From assembly GCA_025617375.2 (NCBI GenBank), contig JAMYGW020000003.1, positions 2,294,001 through 2,358,000 on the forward strand: DNA of 64,000 nt, read 5' to 3'. The position numbers and the translations under genes are program-made. Source of the DNA: Acarospora socialis (lineage: Eukaryota > Ascomycota > Lecanoromycetes > Acarosporales > Acarosporaceae). The notes beneath the pieces were generated by a model, which worked only from the letters and a program-made list of their open reading frames with translations, had not been told where the DNA came from and searched no databases. Position 1 is the stretch's first letter. Every line of letters begins with the position of its first letter. Positions 13,830 to 25,096 of this stretch are shown piece by piece.

Positions 13830-15413
13830 ATGAACCGCCATGAAAAAGCAGTCACTGCTATTGCTGCTAGAGTGCGGCATTTCTACAACCGCAAAGAAGC
13901 ATTTCGAATATACCATGGCTCTACAAACAGCACCCGCCAGTCCTCCTTCCAGCGGAGTAGAATAGTGGACATAAGCCACCTTTCCCATGTTTTGAAGATT
14001 GACCGCGGAACCAAAACTGCACTGGTAGAACCAAATGTGCCAATGGATCAGCTTGTGAAAGCGACTTTGGAATATGGCTTAGTTCCGCCGGTAGTCATGG
14101 AATTCCCTGGTATAACTGTTGGCGGAGGCTTTGCAGGCACCGCCGGCGAGAGCAGCTCTTTCAAGCATGGACTTTTCGACCGTACAGTTAATTGGATCGA
14201 GATTGTGCTCGCCAATGGTGACGTTGTTAATGCCTCTGACACCAAGGAACCTGATTTGTTCAGCGGGGCAGCGGGCTCTTTCGGGACGTTAGGCGTTACG
14301 ACCCTCCTGGAGCTTAGGCTTCTCAAAGCTAGAACATATGTTGAACTGGCCTATTTTCCTGTCACGAGCGTGTCTCAGGCTGTTGAAAAGATCAAAGAGG
14401 GATCTTACGACCTTTCGAATGATTACCTTGATGGGATTCTCTTTGGGCGGGACCACGGCGTCGTTATGACAGGCCGATTGACAGACCTACACAAGGACGG
14501 GACCAGGATCCAGCAATTCAGCCGTCCCCGCGACCCATGGTTCTACCTCCATGCCAAAGGACTAACCACTGGTACTACCGCCACAACCATCGAATTGATA
14601 CCGCTGGAAGATTACCTTTTCCGCTACGACCGTGGCGCCTTCTGGACCGGTGCATATGCCTTCAAGTACTTCATGACCCCGTACAATCGCTTCACACGCT
14701 GGGCCCTTGATTCTTTATTGCACACCCGAGTCATGTATCACGCCCTACATGAAAGTGGGCATGGGTCACGCTACATTGTTCAAGATCTCGCTTTGCCAGC
14801 ACCCACGGCGCAGAAGTTCATCCACTATGTTGATGAAACCCTGGGTTTATATCCGATTTGGTTGTGTCCGCTGCGCCCGAAAGGTCAACTCCCGCTGCAC
14901 CCACGCAACCCTTATAGCACGCCCGGTGGCCCCATGGAAAAGATACTCTTTAACATTGGCGTTTGGGGACCGGGTCCTAAAGGCCATGACGTCTTCGTGA
15001 AAGCCAATCGAAACCTCGAGCGACGGGTCCGGCAGCTGTCCGGCATCAAGTGGCTGTATGCCCATACATATTACACGGAGAAAGAGTTCTGGGACATCTA
15101 TGATCGCGACTGGTACGATGCGTTGCGTGCCAAATATGGTGCCTCGTCCTTACCGACTGTATATGACAAGGTGAAAGTCGATTTGGCTGCCCAGAAAAGA
15201 ACTATTAGTGGCATCTGGGCTATTTGGCCCCTTAGTGGTGTTTGGGGAGTTCTGCGAGCTGCTTTTGGCGGTGACTATCTTCTCGCTCCAGAGCCTCGGA
15301 GCCTCCGAGTCTTCGCTCCCTTCTTTGTTTTGTTGAGTATGATCTTCATGATCATCGGCATAGTCTGGATGCAGTCAAGGTCCACCCTGGATAAGGAAAT
15401 TCTATATAAGTAA
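13830..15413 (+). CDS. DHCR24-like FAD-dependent sterol reductase
   Basis: Member of the delta(24)-sterol reductase (DIMINUTO/DHCR24) group of FAD-binding oxidoreductases, 527 residues in one exon. Seen: the FAD-binding PCMH-type core with ALVEPNVPMDQLV, PPVVMEFPGITVGGGFAGT (about residues 75-115) and AAGSFGTLGVTT. The C-terminal half has the family's aromatic-rich blocks (RDPWFYLHAKG, YWPLSG-like IWAIWPLSGVWG). A hydrophobic helix FFVLLSMIFMIIGIVW lies at the extreme C-terminus, so it is probably a tail-anchored ER protein, whereas animal DHCR24 is anchored at the N-terminus. The start is the first in-frame ATG. The exact substrate in fungi is not clear from sequence. Confidence 0.85.
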   Translation: MNRHEKAVTAIAARVRHFYNRKEAFRIYHGSTNSTRQSSFQRSRIVDISHLSHVLKIDRGTKTALVEPNVPMDQLVKATLEYGLVPPVVMEFPGITVGGGFAGTAGESSSFKHGLFDRTVNWIEIVLANGDVVNASDTKEPDLFSGAAGSFGTLGVTTLLELRLLKARTYVELAYFPVTSVSQAVEKIKEGSYDLSNDYLDGILFGRDHGVVMTGRLTDLHKDGTRIQQFSRPRDPWFYLHAKGLTTGTTATTIELIPLEDYLFRYDRGAFWTGAYAFKYFMTPYNRFTRWALDSLLHTRVMYHALHESGHGSRYIVQDLALPAPTAQKFIHYVDETLGLYPIWLCPLRPKGQLPLHPRNPYSTPGGPMEKILFNIGVWGPGPKGHDVFVKANRNLERRVRQLSGIKWLYAHTYYTEKEFWDIYDRDWYDALRAKYGASSLPTVYDKVKVDLAAQKRTISGIWAIWPLSGVWGVLRAAFGGDYLLAPEPRSLRVFAPFFVLLSMIFMIIGIVWMQSRSTLDKEILYK

Positions 15414-16020
15414 GTATATACGGAGGAAGTGGTCTATATAGTAGTGACCGAACGCACGAGTACTATACCTATATCAGATATACTTTATGCCTACACTAGA
15501 TTCTATACGGACGCAAACACATAAGAGAAATTGGTTCTCTTGACAACTGTTACTCTCTTTATGTGTAAGCCTATCGCTGTTGAAACTTCACGTTAGGACG
15601 ATTGTGTTCCTTGTCCTTTTCAATACAAACACAAGCATCCAGGTCACTGGAAGAAAGGGATTTTAGACAATGTTGCAAAGTCGTTTAGCAAAATTAAATA
15701 TGAGGCAGCCCTTGAATATCTAGGTAGTGATGAAGGGTATTCGTAGCCTGAAAACTTTCCCTGAAATCTGGTGGATAAGGTATTGTGAGCATGAGCCGGA
15801 AGTCGTGCATCCAGTTCCTCAAATCTACCCCAGACGTTGGACGAATATATGAGGAAACCCAAAAACGGCAACGGTCCGGGTTTTAGTTTTTCCTTTACCG
15901 TCCCACTTAGCAGGAAGAGCTGTTAAGCTCTATGAGACCTACTCGTATACGTACGTAGAGTTACAATTGTTGGGTAGTCACTTCAATTAGCTAGGCAACC
16001 TGCAGGTGATTGAATGCGAA
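15414..16020. other. Intergenic
   Basis: Between the sterol reductase-like gene and EMC10. A 75-codon minus frame (15644-15871) has no family features. The first 100 bp are AT-rich, as expected of a 3' flank. No repeat or RNA gene seen. Confidence 0.5.
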
Positions 16021-16677
16021 ATGCAGCGAGTCATCTTGCTCTTGGCTGTACTCCTCGGTGTTACACTTTCGCTCGCGAAGCCAGACGACCCCGAATCCAT
16101 CCGCCGCACCACAGTCTACGCCTGGCCGCTCTCCTCGTCTCCTAGCAAACTCGCAGATATAGAATACAGCCCAGTAGAACAGTATACCTCCGTTCTCAGC
16201 TATACACCACCATCTTCTCCGTCCGGGCTTGTAGGGGTAGGCCTCTACAACTCGTCCACAAACACTTGGCTCGGCAGCACCGTTACATCTGCTGCGAGCT
16301 TCGCACCTGAGCTCCAGGTTACAATAAGCTTGCACGTCAGTTCGGAAGGGGAGGTTTGGCGCGTCGCATTTCACTCATCAAGAAAGAGTATTTCCTCGAG
16401 TCGAGATGATGGTGATACGGGGAGGGACAGTCCCAAGGTGGAGATCCTGAGGCCAGCACCGGCACCGCAGCCACATCTGAACCGACCGGTAGTGCTGAGC
16501 CCGGACGGGAAACTGGCGGAAAAGGAGGTCGAGAAGACCTTTCTGCAGAAGTGAGTCATCTTCATGTTCGTGATCAATGTAGAAGGCTGGGCTAACAAGT
16601 TGTGTCTACGCAGATACTGGTGGATCTTGTTAGGCGTTGCAGTGCTTGCTATGACGGGTGGGGGCGGGGACAAATGA
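16021..16677 (+). CDS. EMC10: ER membrane protein complex subunit 10
   Basis: Subunit of the EMC insertase, which places transmembrane segments into the ER membrane. Two exons, 16021-16550 and 16614-16677, 197 residues. Seen: a signal peptide (VILLLAVLLGVTLSLA), a lumenal beta-rich domain, then the family's conserved tail EKTFLQKYWW leading into one transmembrane helix (ILLGVAVLAMTG) and a short GGGGDK end. Human EMC10 has the same FxxKYW-helix-Gly ending. The start is the ATG that opens the signal peptide. The upstream in-frame sequence begins with a non-ATG codon. Confidence 0.88.
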
Positions 16678-18318
16678 GTGGTCTACATAATTCTTAGAAA
16701 AGCCATCAATAAATCTACAGATAATCGAAGGAAAAAGCGGATGCAAATCTTAAGCGCTGTTGTGTCGAGCATCAGGCTGCACGTGCACGGTATCGCTCAT
16801 GGCGAGCTCTTGACCCTTGGATGCAACATCGAACAAGTGGAGCTGGAATCTAAGAGTGTCGACCCTTATTTCAAGCTGGTATCATCCAGCCACCTGTTGA
16901 TCGTCGCCTCAGAACCGGTAGAAGCAAAGGCATACGCAATACCTACACCCGGAGTATTTCATGACCTTCCGGGAGACATGCTATGAGCTGTGATTACGGA
17001 CCAGACCTGTTTATGCCGACAAGCTTTCAACGATTCTAAGTTTTTAAGAACTCAGTAAGATCTATACAGTTTTTGGTCCTAAATGAATGCAAATAGTTCC
17101 ATGGAGCACTCCAACACATCAAGACCCCAACCAATGTGATCCTTTAGAAAAACTGGTTGTGTTACATGGAGGTCTCCACAACAATCTATGAGAAAAAGAC
17201 GAAGTTTATATGATAGAGAGACATGTATTTACGGAGTACTTCTTACATATATTGTCTTGATGGTGAGCAACAACGGAAGTCATTCACGACCTGGAACTAT
17301 AGGGATCCACCTAGTTACAAATTCTCAGAGGCTTTTGGACCATCTAAAGAGCACGTGCAATACCAAGTCTATGGCTTGACAAGATGCTCTGTCTACAAGA
17401 TTAAAGGAGACGTGTCTCTAGCATCAGATCTGGGCCGCGGACCAATCCCATCTCGGTACAATCTCAAGCGCGATCAGCTCCTTTCTTGAATTGCTAATCA
17501 TTCCCAGTCCCGAGATCCATCGTGAGAGTTGTGATGAACACTGTCTGGTACCAGCAGCTCTGTCATACCATTCTAGAGGACTCTCAGCTTACCATAGAAA
17601 AAGATACGGACTTTGTAGTCCAGACTATGGCCAGCATGCCTGCCAAAATATGCAGTGTACACGCGCTCTTGTGCGAGTCTAGATCTGATATACCACCTGG
17701 CTGCTCATCGTCAAAAGTAGAGATCTCTGACACTTGTAACGCTTGTTGCAAACTGCAGAAGTAGCCTGCTAGAAGACGGCGCGTAGTTACGCTTGTCAAT
17801 GAGCAATTCGAATTGTGTAGCTCAGGGTTCCGATGCCATGTAGACAAGCGGTACGCTTGCTATCTCACTACAAATGGTGCTCAAGCAGAGAGTATATACT
17901 GAGTGAAGCGCGGATTTTGAAGTTGCGCTGAAATATGTCCCGCCCCTGATGCCCTATCTTGCTTACTAACCACGGGAAGTCCATAAGCCTGCCCGGCTGG
18001 CATTCTCAATTCCATATATGCGAGATATTTTGCCCCGACTCCTTAGGAAGCAATTGCAAGAGTTTTAAGGATACTGAAAAGAGACTAAAATAACATGTGA
18101 ACCGCATGAGCCAGAGACGAAGAATCCACTCGAAGATAATGCTGGCCAATAACACGCAAGCTCGCGCAACGTCAACGAGTCCAGCACTCTGCTTGTTACC
18201 AGGACTGCCGCAAAGCCTCCCTCCGTGTTCTCGGACGGATCTCTACATCTGCCTTCGTTTACATTGCAGTACTGGACTTGAGCTCGCTTCTTGTTGGACT
18301 CCGCCAAAGCTCTCCAAC
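16678..18318. other. Long intergenic stretch, no clear gene
   Basis: About 1.6 kb. Open frames at 16678-16986 (+), 17223-17489 (+), 17522-17764 (+) and 17584-17847 (-) overlap one another, lack recognisable motifs and show no convincing splice joins. The 17522 frame ends in a cysteine-containing tail (DTCNACCKLQK) and could be a small gene, but nothing decides it. No RNA gene seen. Confidence 0.45.
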
Positions 18319-20188
18319 ATGCTTCTCGACTTACCACCGGAGGTTCTTCAGAACGTACTATGGCATATGGATCCCGGGACTCTTCTGGTCTGGCTGTTTG
18401 TCAGCAAGAGATTCCTGGAGCTGGCTCACTCTAGACGTGTGCTGTTACGCCAATTACAATCTCTACCCGGCATAACTGTAGGCCTCGAAGACCTCAGCAC
18501 ATATGATGCTTTCCTGCTGTTTAGACGGAGAGCCACGCGGAACTTATGTGGTAGTAATGCCCTAGCCCAACTTACGAAATATTCGCCTGGGCAGGGCAAG
18601 ATCAACGTGCCGTTCTGCGTCTTCTACGCTGGTGATCCTGCCGCTTTGGCTGTCACCTACCGAGACCGAGCGGTGATCAGACTTTTCGACTTGTCAAAAC
18701 AAAGCAGACGACCGATGGTAGACTTGCACCCTCATCTGCTTCAAGGCGAGGAAGCAGATGGACACGTTGAGCTTCTGAAAGTCGCCTTCTCCGAAGGTCG
18801 GGACGTTGCTGGCTTGTACGCATACACGCCTCATTTCGGGAATGGAGGACCGATGGTGAGGGAGGCAATTGCAACTTCCAAAAATATACTCAAGCTTGTT
18901 GTATTCAAATACATTACTACCCCTGCCGATGAGCATACGGAAGAGGATACGGACAATCACATCTATTCTATGCGTCAGGAAACTAGGGATATTCTTGTTT
19001 ACCAGGATACCAAACCTTTGAGTCTTGCTATCTCGAACGATGGCCTAGCTTGTATAGCCTGGTCAAATGTCGGCCATGACTACACTGCTAGAATCAGCTT
19101 ATATGCAAGGAATAAGGATCTCATGGATACTTATGGCTATGGTCAGTCCTATGCTTCTTCTATTTCGTCGAGCCGTGTTGACCTTGCGCAATAATCCGAG
19201 CTTCAATGTTTTCGTTATCATCCCGTGGGTGACTCCCATAAGCAGATAATTACTTCATTTCTGCCCACGCCTTGTAAAGCTTATCCTTATGGAGTCTGAC
19301 AATTTGATGAGACAAATATGAGTAATATGAATATACTGACTAATTTCTGCAACCCTAGATCCTTCACTAAAGGAATTCAAAGTAGAAAACGAACAGATAC
19401 GTACTGACGTTTTCCCTCTGGTCTGCAATATGCAATTTACCTGCGATGGGTCTCAGCTCGATCTCTACACCCCTGGTTTTCCGATTCACGAGCATTCGCT
19501 GAACTTTAGCATACCCCTGGGCACATACCTTCACATGAATCGTAATCAAACCCGCATTGCAACGGATCCATTGAGCCTGGAGCTCGCCTACGTGGGTAAA
19601 CCGTTCTACTACCATCATGTTCGGGACTTTCGTCTTCCATCCAATGAACGCGAATTTGGATGTTTAACAACCTTTATGGCTGTCGCTGTGACAATTGGGA
19701 GCGAGGAACATCTAGCTTTCATCGTCGAGTGTAATATAGAGCACGAGGACCCTGTTTGTGTGCACCAGCCCAGGCAAATATGGACCTCACCTTGCAGAGA
19801 TTGGGAAGCTCTGGCAAGACTGGACGGGTTCGAGTTGGATGTCTTCAATGGTGGTCATAACTCCTTGGGTAACCTCTTGGCTATCTCTCCGCAAGGTACC
19901 AGGATTGCCTTATCAGATTGGGCACAGCTTCGTGTGTGGGCTTTGCTCCCCGATGCTATTCGAGAGGAGGGACTGGAACTCTATTTCCCTACGGAAGACT
20001 TCTGTGAGGAAACTAGGGTTGGTATTCTCAGACATGTGGAACTACCCTCTCAAGGTGTAATTCACAGCATGTGCTGGCACGGCGAAGATCAACTATACGC
20101 AATGACGGATAGGGGTTTGGTAAGATGGGACGTCGGAGCTATGGCTTGTGGTAGGGCGGAGTCACTGTCCAGTGATTTTGAATTTTGA
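18319..20188 (+). CDS. F-box protein with propeller-like repeats
   Basis: Probable substrate adaptor of an SCF ubiquitin ligase. Two exons, 18319-19141 and 19359-20188, join in phase to 550 residues. The F-box is at the very start (LLDLPPEVLQNVLWHMDPG, then LVWLFVSKRF), which is why the ATG at 18319 was preferred to an in-frame ATG at 18106 that would add about 71 low-complexity residues. The rest has repeated beta-strand blocks (AALAVTYRDRAVIRLFDL, CIAWSN, SPQGTRIALSDWAQLRVW, LVRWDVG) like a WD-type propeller. The 217-nt intron is far longer than others here, and a small exon could hide in it. The substrate is unknown. Confidence 0.75.
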
Positions 20189-20745
20189 GGCGGAATCATT
20201 TGGAGGAAACTGTGGGGCACCGGTAGAAGGCACAGTTGGGGAGCTTTCGAGAACAGCTTTACGCTCAAGCACTGTCGACGATATTTAACCTCCTCCCGGA
20301 TGAAGTGATATTGCAGCAACTTGGAGCTCGAGTCTGTCGGTTGGATATGGTTCATGTGACTCATGGACCATCTCCCACGGAGCCAATCTTTCGGAGACCA
20401 TAGTATGTGAGTTAGGCTTAATGGTCAGGTACCTTTGTGGCCTCGAAGCTGAACAACTTGATTAGTGCACACGCTGGCTGGAGGTCTTCAAACAACGGCT
20501 GGAACACAACTAGGACGACAGAAAACCGGTCTACGACCACATCAACATCCAGCGAGGATCGCAAGTGGTCCATTTTGATCTGCAAAGAGGGTGAAGTATT
20601 GCTCTAATTTCAAGATCTTATACTCCGCCAATAACGCCATCGCTCGCATGATTCCCTATACCTGAGAGAGTCACCGCAAACTCCGACCTCGACTCAACCT
20701 GTCGTCCCATATATATCCAGCCGTAGCACCGTAAGCATAACCACA
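20189..20745. other. Intergenic, convergent 3' ends
   Basis: Between the convergent ends of the F-box gene and DID2. No coding signal, repeat or RNA gene recognised. Confidence 0.5.
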
Positions 20746-21522
20746 CTAGTTCCTCAGCGCCCGCAACCTCTCCCCTAAACCCTCCTCCTCCTGCTCCGTC
20801 GGGCCGACCTTCGTCTTGACGGGCGTTGCAGCTTCCATCTCCTGATGCAGCTCTACCCCCGCCTCATCCGCAACTTGGCTCATCAACCTATCCACGTCCT
20901 CCTGTGGTGTGCTGACAGCTGTAGCTTGGGATGTGGCATTCTCGTAATAGCCCGTTGCGACATCGAGGTCTTCGAACTGCGTCTCGAACTTATCCATAAC
21001 GGCCGATATCTGAGCCAGAACCTGTCAGCGCATGTGGCCCGGTAGTACCTCAAGCTCCCAGCATGTGTATACCTTCTCCAAATCCATCGCCTTCATCGCC
21101 TGATCCATCCCCTTGACCACATTCGCCATACTCCCCGTAACCTGCCTCATCGTAACCGCTGTCTGCACCCTCGAACTGACGGCATCGATCCTCGACGCTA
21201 GTCTCAACAGATTCAGCCGCTCGTTTTGCTTGCGGATGGCGTTTTGCGCGTAGATCTTGGCGATGTCGGAGTGGTTCTGCTGTATGGCCTGGGCAGGGTG
21301 TTGTGTCAGCCTTGGGTAAAGCATGAGGAGCCGGGGAGGACTGGTTTACCTTTTTCAGCTTGTTCTTCTCTGCCGTTTCGTCCTTGCCGGCTTTGGCAGC
21401 TTGCCGGTTGAGCTGCTTGGCCGTGAACTGCATGTTGTCAGCGAGAGGTGGGGGGGTGGGAGTGGGGGTGGTGTGAGAGCGTGGACCTTGAGGTTGAAGA
21501 GAGCTTTTTCTAGGCCGGACAT
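20746..21522 (-). CDS. DID2: ESCRT-III-associated protein Did2/Vps46 (CHMP1)
   Basis: Late-acting ESCRT-III protein that recruits and regulates the ATPase Vps4 on endosomes. Four exons, minus strand: 21522-21487 (12 codons), 21427-21350, 21288-21073, 21009-20746, 197 residues, about the yeast length. Seen: the basic N-terminal helix start [20 protein letters not shown], long charged helices ([40 protein letters not shown]), and a C-terminal MIM1 Vps4-binding motif ending GERLRALRN. All introns are phase 0. Divergent from ERG6 with 422 bp between ATGs. Confidence 0.93.
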
Positions 21523-21944
21523 GGTTGTGAGGCGATAGGCGGTTGTCTGGTACGTGATATGTTGGGTATTTAGGTGAGGCGTGTAAGTATTACGGGCTTC
21601 GGGACTGCTGATGTGTGTGGGTATCTCAAGCTGTAACTGATAGCGAGGCAGCCTGTGACGATGCGAGTACCTCCGCAAGATATCGCCGTACCGAAGCCGC
21701 GCGACACTTGTGGCTGACGTCGCCGCTATGGAAGTGGCTTTACCAGTTTGGGGTACTTAAGCGAGGCAGATCGTACCTGGCATGTGGCTGTTGAGGCAAG
21801 ACCCGGATTGACGATCTCCTGCCTCCGCAATAATTTCTCCACTCATAACAATATCAGATCTACTCGACGAAGTTTCGAGCCGTCTTGAACAGGGCGGTGG
21901 TGTATAGTTCTCTATAATCTCTGTTCAATTTTCAGCTCCTCACG
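21523..21944. promoter_or_regulatory. Shared DID2/ERG6 divergent promoter region
   Basis: 422 bp between two divergent start codons, so the promoters of both genes must lie here. I could not single out a binding site. Placement is by gene layout only. Confidence 0.5.
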
Positions 21945-23268
21945 ATGGCTCCCATCAGCCTCGAGACGGAGAACCATTCGCGTGATGCTGCCTTCAATAA
22001 AGCCATGCATGGCAGATCAGCGGATGAGAGAGCTGGTCTCAGGGCCATGCTGAAGAAAGATCCCAACGCACAGAAGGCTGCAGTCGACGAGTATTTCAAA
22101 CATTGGGACAACAAATCTGCCGGTACCGAAACACAGGAAACTCGAGAGGTAGGTTTCACTGTATTGGCGTCTGTTCTATGGTGATCCTTAAGATACTGAG
22201 ATTGTGCTTGTCGCAGGCTCGGAAAGCAGAATACGCAACACTAACTCGACAGTAAGTTCCTGTCACCATGGTTCATCCAATGGAGGTGATACTGATGTTC
22301 ACTTTGCAGTTACTATAACCTCGCGACAGACCTCTACGAGTACGGTTGGGGTGCATCTTTCCATTTTTGCCGATTTGCATATGGCGAAAATTTCCACCAA
22401 GCCATCGCCCGGCATGAGCACTACTTGGCGCACAAAATGGGCTTGCGGGAGGGCATGAACGTGCTAGATGTTGGATGTGGTGTTGGAGGACCAGCCCGGG
22501 AGATTGCGAAGTTTGCGGGGGTCAACATCACAGGCTTGAACAACAACGACTACCAAATAGAGAGAGCGACGAGATATGCACAGAAAGAGGGGTTGTCGAA
22601 GCAGCTCAGCTTCACCAAAGGCGATTTCATGGTATGTACATGTTGGGTTGGGATATTTCATAGGACAACGTGCTAAACAGACCTTTGTGCAGCAAATGTC
22701 TTTCCCAGCAAACACCTTCGATGCCGTCTACGCGATCGAGGCTACTGTCCACGCACCTTCATTAGAAGGTGTCTACTCTCAAATATATCGGGTCTTGAAG
22801 CCAGGAGGTGTCTTCGGGGTGTATGAGTGGCTCATGACGGAAAATTACGACAACGAAAACCCTCATCACCGTGAAGTTCGGCTTGGTATAGAGCAAGGAG
22901 ACGGTATCTCCAACATGGTCAAGATCTCAGAAGGTCTCCAGGCGATGAAGGACGCAGGTTTCGAGCTGGAGTTCAACGAGGACCTTGCCGACAGGCCCGA
23001 TGCTACACCGTGGTATTATCCGCTTGCCGGCGATTTCAGGATGATGGGCAGTATATGGGACTTCTTTACCATCGCAAGGATGACCAAAATCGGAAGGGGT
23101 GCCACACACAGGCTTGTCGGTGGCCTCGAAATGGTCGGTATTGCTCCGCATGGGACGCAGAAGACGGCAAACAGCCTTGCTCTGGCTGCGGACTGTTTGG
23201 TGACTGGTGGCAAGGAGAAACTGTTCACACCGATGTACATGATGGTTGCGCGAAAACCGATGAGATAG
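21945..23268 (+). CDS. ERG6: Sterol 24-C-methyltransferase
   Basis: Transfers a methyl group from S-adenosylmethionine to C24 of the sterol side chain in ergosterol synthesis, on ER or lipid droplets. Four exons: 21945-22148, 22217-22251, 22310-22631, 22693-23268, 378 residues, normal length. Seen: sterol-binding block [11 protein letters not shown] (about 89-99), SAM-binding motif [12 protein letters not shown] (131-141), NNNDYQ and the EATVHAP block, then [10 protein letters not shown]. Exon 2 is only 35 nt. The DHCR24-like gene, which would act on the same delta-24 bond, lies about 6.5 kb upstream on the same strand. Confidence 0.96.
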
Positions 23269-23978
23269 AGACGTGGAAAGTTTGGGGAGTGTGAAGGGTC
23301 ACAGAGCACAGCACTTTGTTTCATCAGGGTGGCCTTCATTGTCCTTTTACATCTCCCTCTCGGTTGGTGCTCAGCGACTCTCCTTTAATATTTAGACTTT
23401 ATATGATAGAGCCGACTGTACCAAATTGTCAAGCTCCCATTGTAACAACACACCAACGAAGAGAGATGAGGTTTCTGTCAAATGATGTATTGTCCATGTC
23501 TATATTGAACTTCACCCTATCGACTTTGTGCACAATCCCTATGCTCTTGTAGATTACCTCAACGTCATGGTTCTGCTTATAGCTGACCCGTGGTGGTTAT
23601 GATACGGAATCCGTGGACAGAAGTCCCCAAATTTAGCTGTACACGTTAGGCGTAATCCCTGTGCGGCCTTATGTATTTGGTGTACAAAGACAGTTTTGCT
23701 GAATTCTCAGTCACCTCCAGACTGTGTTCTTCAAGATAAAAGCGAGGTAACGGCCCACAATTTCAACTGACTGAGCCCAGATATCTGTTTCTCTACTAAT
23801 AGGGTCTCCAATTGTGATCTATCACAAGTCTTACTTGTTATGTTTGCACCAAGAGCTCTGAGTTGGAGGTCCTCTGGTAGGTAGGGCTAAGCTTTGGGGC
23901 TGGCGGGGAATTTTGCAAGTGGCTCTCGTACAAAGACTATTTGCAAAAGGGACGTGCTACATGTAAACCCCTACCTAC
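23269..23978. other. Intergenic, ERG6 3' flank and repeat debris
   Basis: No gene seen. From about 23,890 a short motif (gcggggaattttgcaa) appears that recurs in inverted form near 24,560-24,590 and in direct form near 24,770-24,800, so this is the edge of the repeat cluster. Confidence 0.5.
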
Positions 23979-23981
23979 TTA

Positions 23982-24072
23982 CAGTACCGGTCGGTAAGTG
24001 TTTATCCCAGGATGTAGACAAGAAAAAAAAAACCCCTACCCCGGGGGGATAAACACTTACCGACTAGTACTG
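23982..24072. mobile_element. 91-bp MITE with 27-bp terminal inverted repeats, TA target
   Basis: Arms 23982-24008 and 24046-24072 are inverted repeats matching at 25 of 27 positions (outer CAGTAC, inner CGGTAAGTGTTTATCCC). TA dinucleotides lie directly outside both ends (23980-23981 and 24073-24074). The 37-bp centre holds an A run and no coding sequence. TA duplication and a CAGTAC-type end suggest mobilisation by a Tc1/mariner-Fot1-like transposase from elsewhere in the genome. Confidence 0.8.
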
Positions 24073-24074
24073 TA

Positions 24075-24527
24075 CTAGTCATAGACCCCCCCAAATCGGG
24101 AAGTAGTTCCAGGCTTTCATGCTAAACCCACGCCTAAGTCCACGCCTAAGTCCACGCTTAAGTCCACACCTAAGTCCATGCCTAAGCCCACGCCTAAACC
24201 TACACCTAAACTCACACCTAAACTCACACCTAAACTCACACCTAAACTCACACCTAAACTCATGTCTGGACTCACGCCTCCACAATGTGTGTCTGTCCTC
24301 TAAATTATTCTACACTTTGTCAAGTTCTTTTATCAAATTATCACTGTTCTAACTGTCCTTGCTGTCTTTTCTCAACTCTCTTCACTGATTTGGAGGTTGA
24401 GAAGTCTTGTTGGTTCAAATATTCAGTTTAGGTGTGGATTTAGGTGTGAGTTTAGGCGTGGGTTTAGGCGTTGGTTTAGGCATGGAAGCCTGAAACTACT
24501 TCCTGATTTGGAGGGGTCTATGATTAG
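24075..24527. mobile_element. Foldback element with 12-bp minisatellite arms, TA target
   Basis: Outer inverted repeats (left from CTAGTCATAGACCCC, right ending GGGGTCTATGATTAG) are flanked by TA on each side; the left TA (24073-24074) is shared with the adjacent MITE. Inside the ends, about 45 bp of near-identical inverted sequence leads into arms of a 12-bp tandem repeat (CCTAARYYCACR), about 14 units on the left (24120-24285) and about five inverted units on the right (24421-24482). A unique AT-rich centre lies at 24290-24420. No coding capacity; frames across the arms are repeat artefacts. Confidence 0.75.
24120..24285. repeat. 12-bp minisatellite, left arm of the foldback element
   Basis: Roughly 14 tandem copies of CCTAARYYCACR. 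Copies drift from CCTAAGTCCACG at the left to CCTAAACTCACA at the right, the last four or five being nearly identical, as expected from local slippage. Confidence 0.9.
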
Positions 24528-24529
24528 TA

Positions 24530-25096
24530 AATCGAGAGGGTCTACGTGTAGCCATCCCTTTGCAAAATTCTCCACCGCTTTTAGACTCCCCCCAACTTCT
24601 GGGGAACCTTCAATATCAGTAATTTTCAGAGCACAAATCACTCCTAAGATCTAGAAAACTAATAATGAAGATATAGATAATAGAGTGAAATATTGGTGGG
24701 CCCAATTATCAGAGCCTGTATGATATTGTCTCTGTATCTTCTTCAGGAGCGAGTTCTGGGGGTTGGTGGAGATTTTTGCAAATAACCTTTGTATATGGAA
24801 GAATTTAGTCATAAGTGATTAGAGGCCAAGGGCATATCAGCACCACAACAAAGCGTGTAGGGTCTTTAAAATAGGCAGCATTGACACTTCACAAATGCAT
24901 TCTAAGTTTCAGAATTGAAGCAATTAAGTAAAGGATATTATGAATCCATCTTCAGTTACAAAACTATAACTTAATCTGGCCTTGTTGTTGTGCTCCACAT
25001 CACTCATGACTAGATTCTCGAAAAAACTGGTCATGGAACTGCTGGTATTGTTTATAAGACTATATGTATCTAAATAAGACAACCATATCCTTCAAT
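24530..25096. other. Repeat debris, no gene
   Basis: Holds an inverted copy (about 24,540-24,600) and a direct copy (about 24,760-24,810) of motifs found near 23,890-23,975, suggesting an older element into which the two small elements inserted. AT-rich, no coding frame of note. Confidence 0.45.

Noticed and set aside
24079-24354. Open frames on both strands rich in repeated Arg-Phe-Arg or Pro-Arg-Leu-Ser
   Set aside because: They are translations of the 12-bp minisatellite of the foldback element, not genes.
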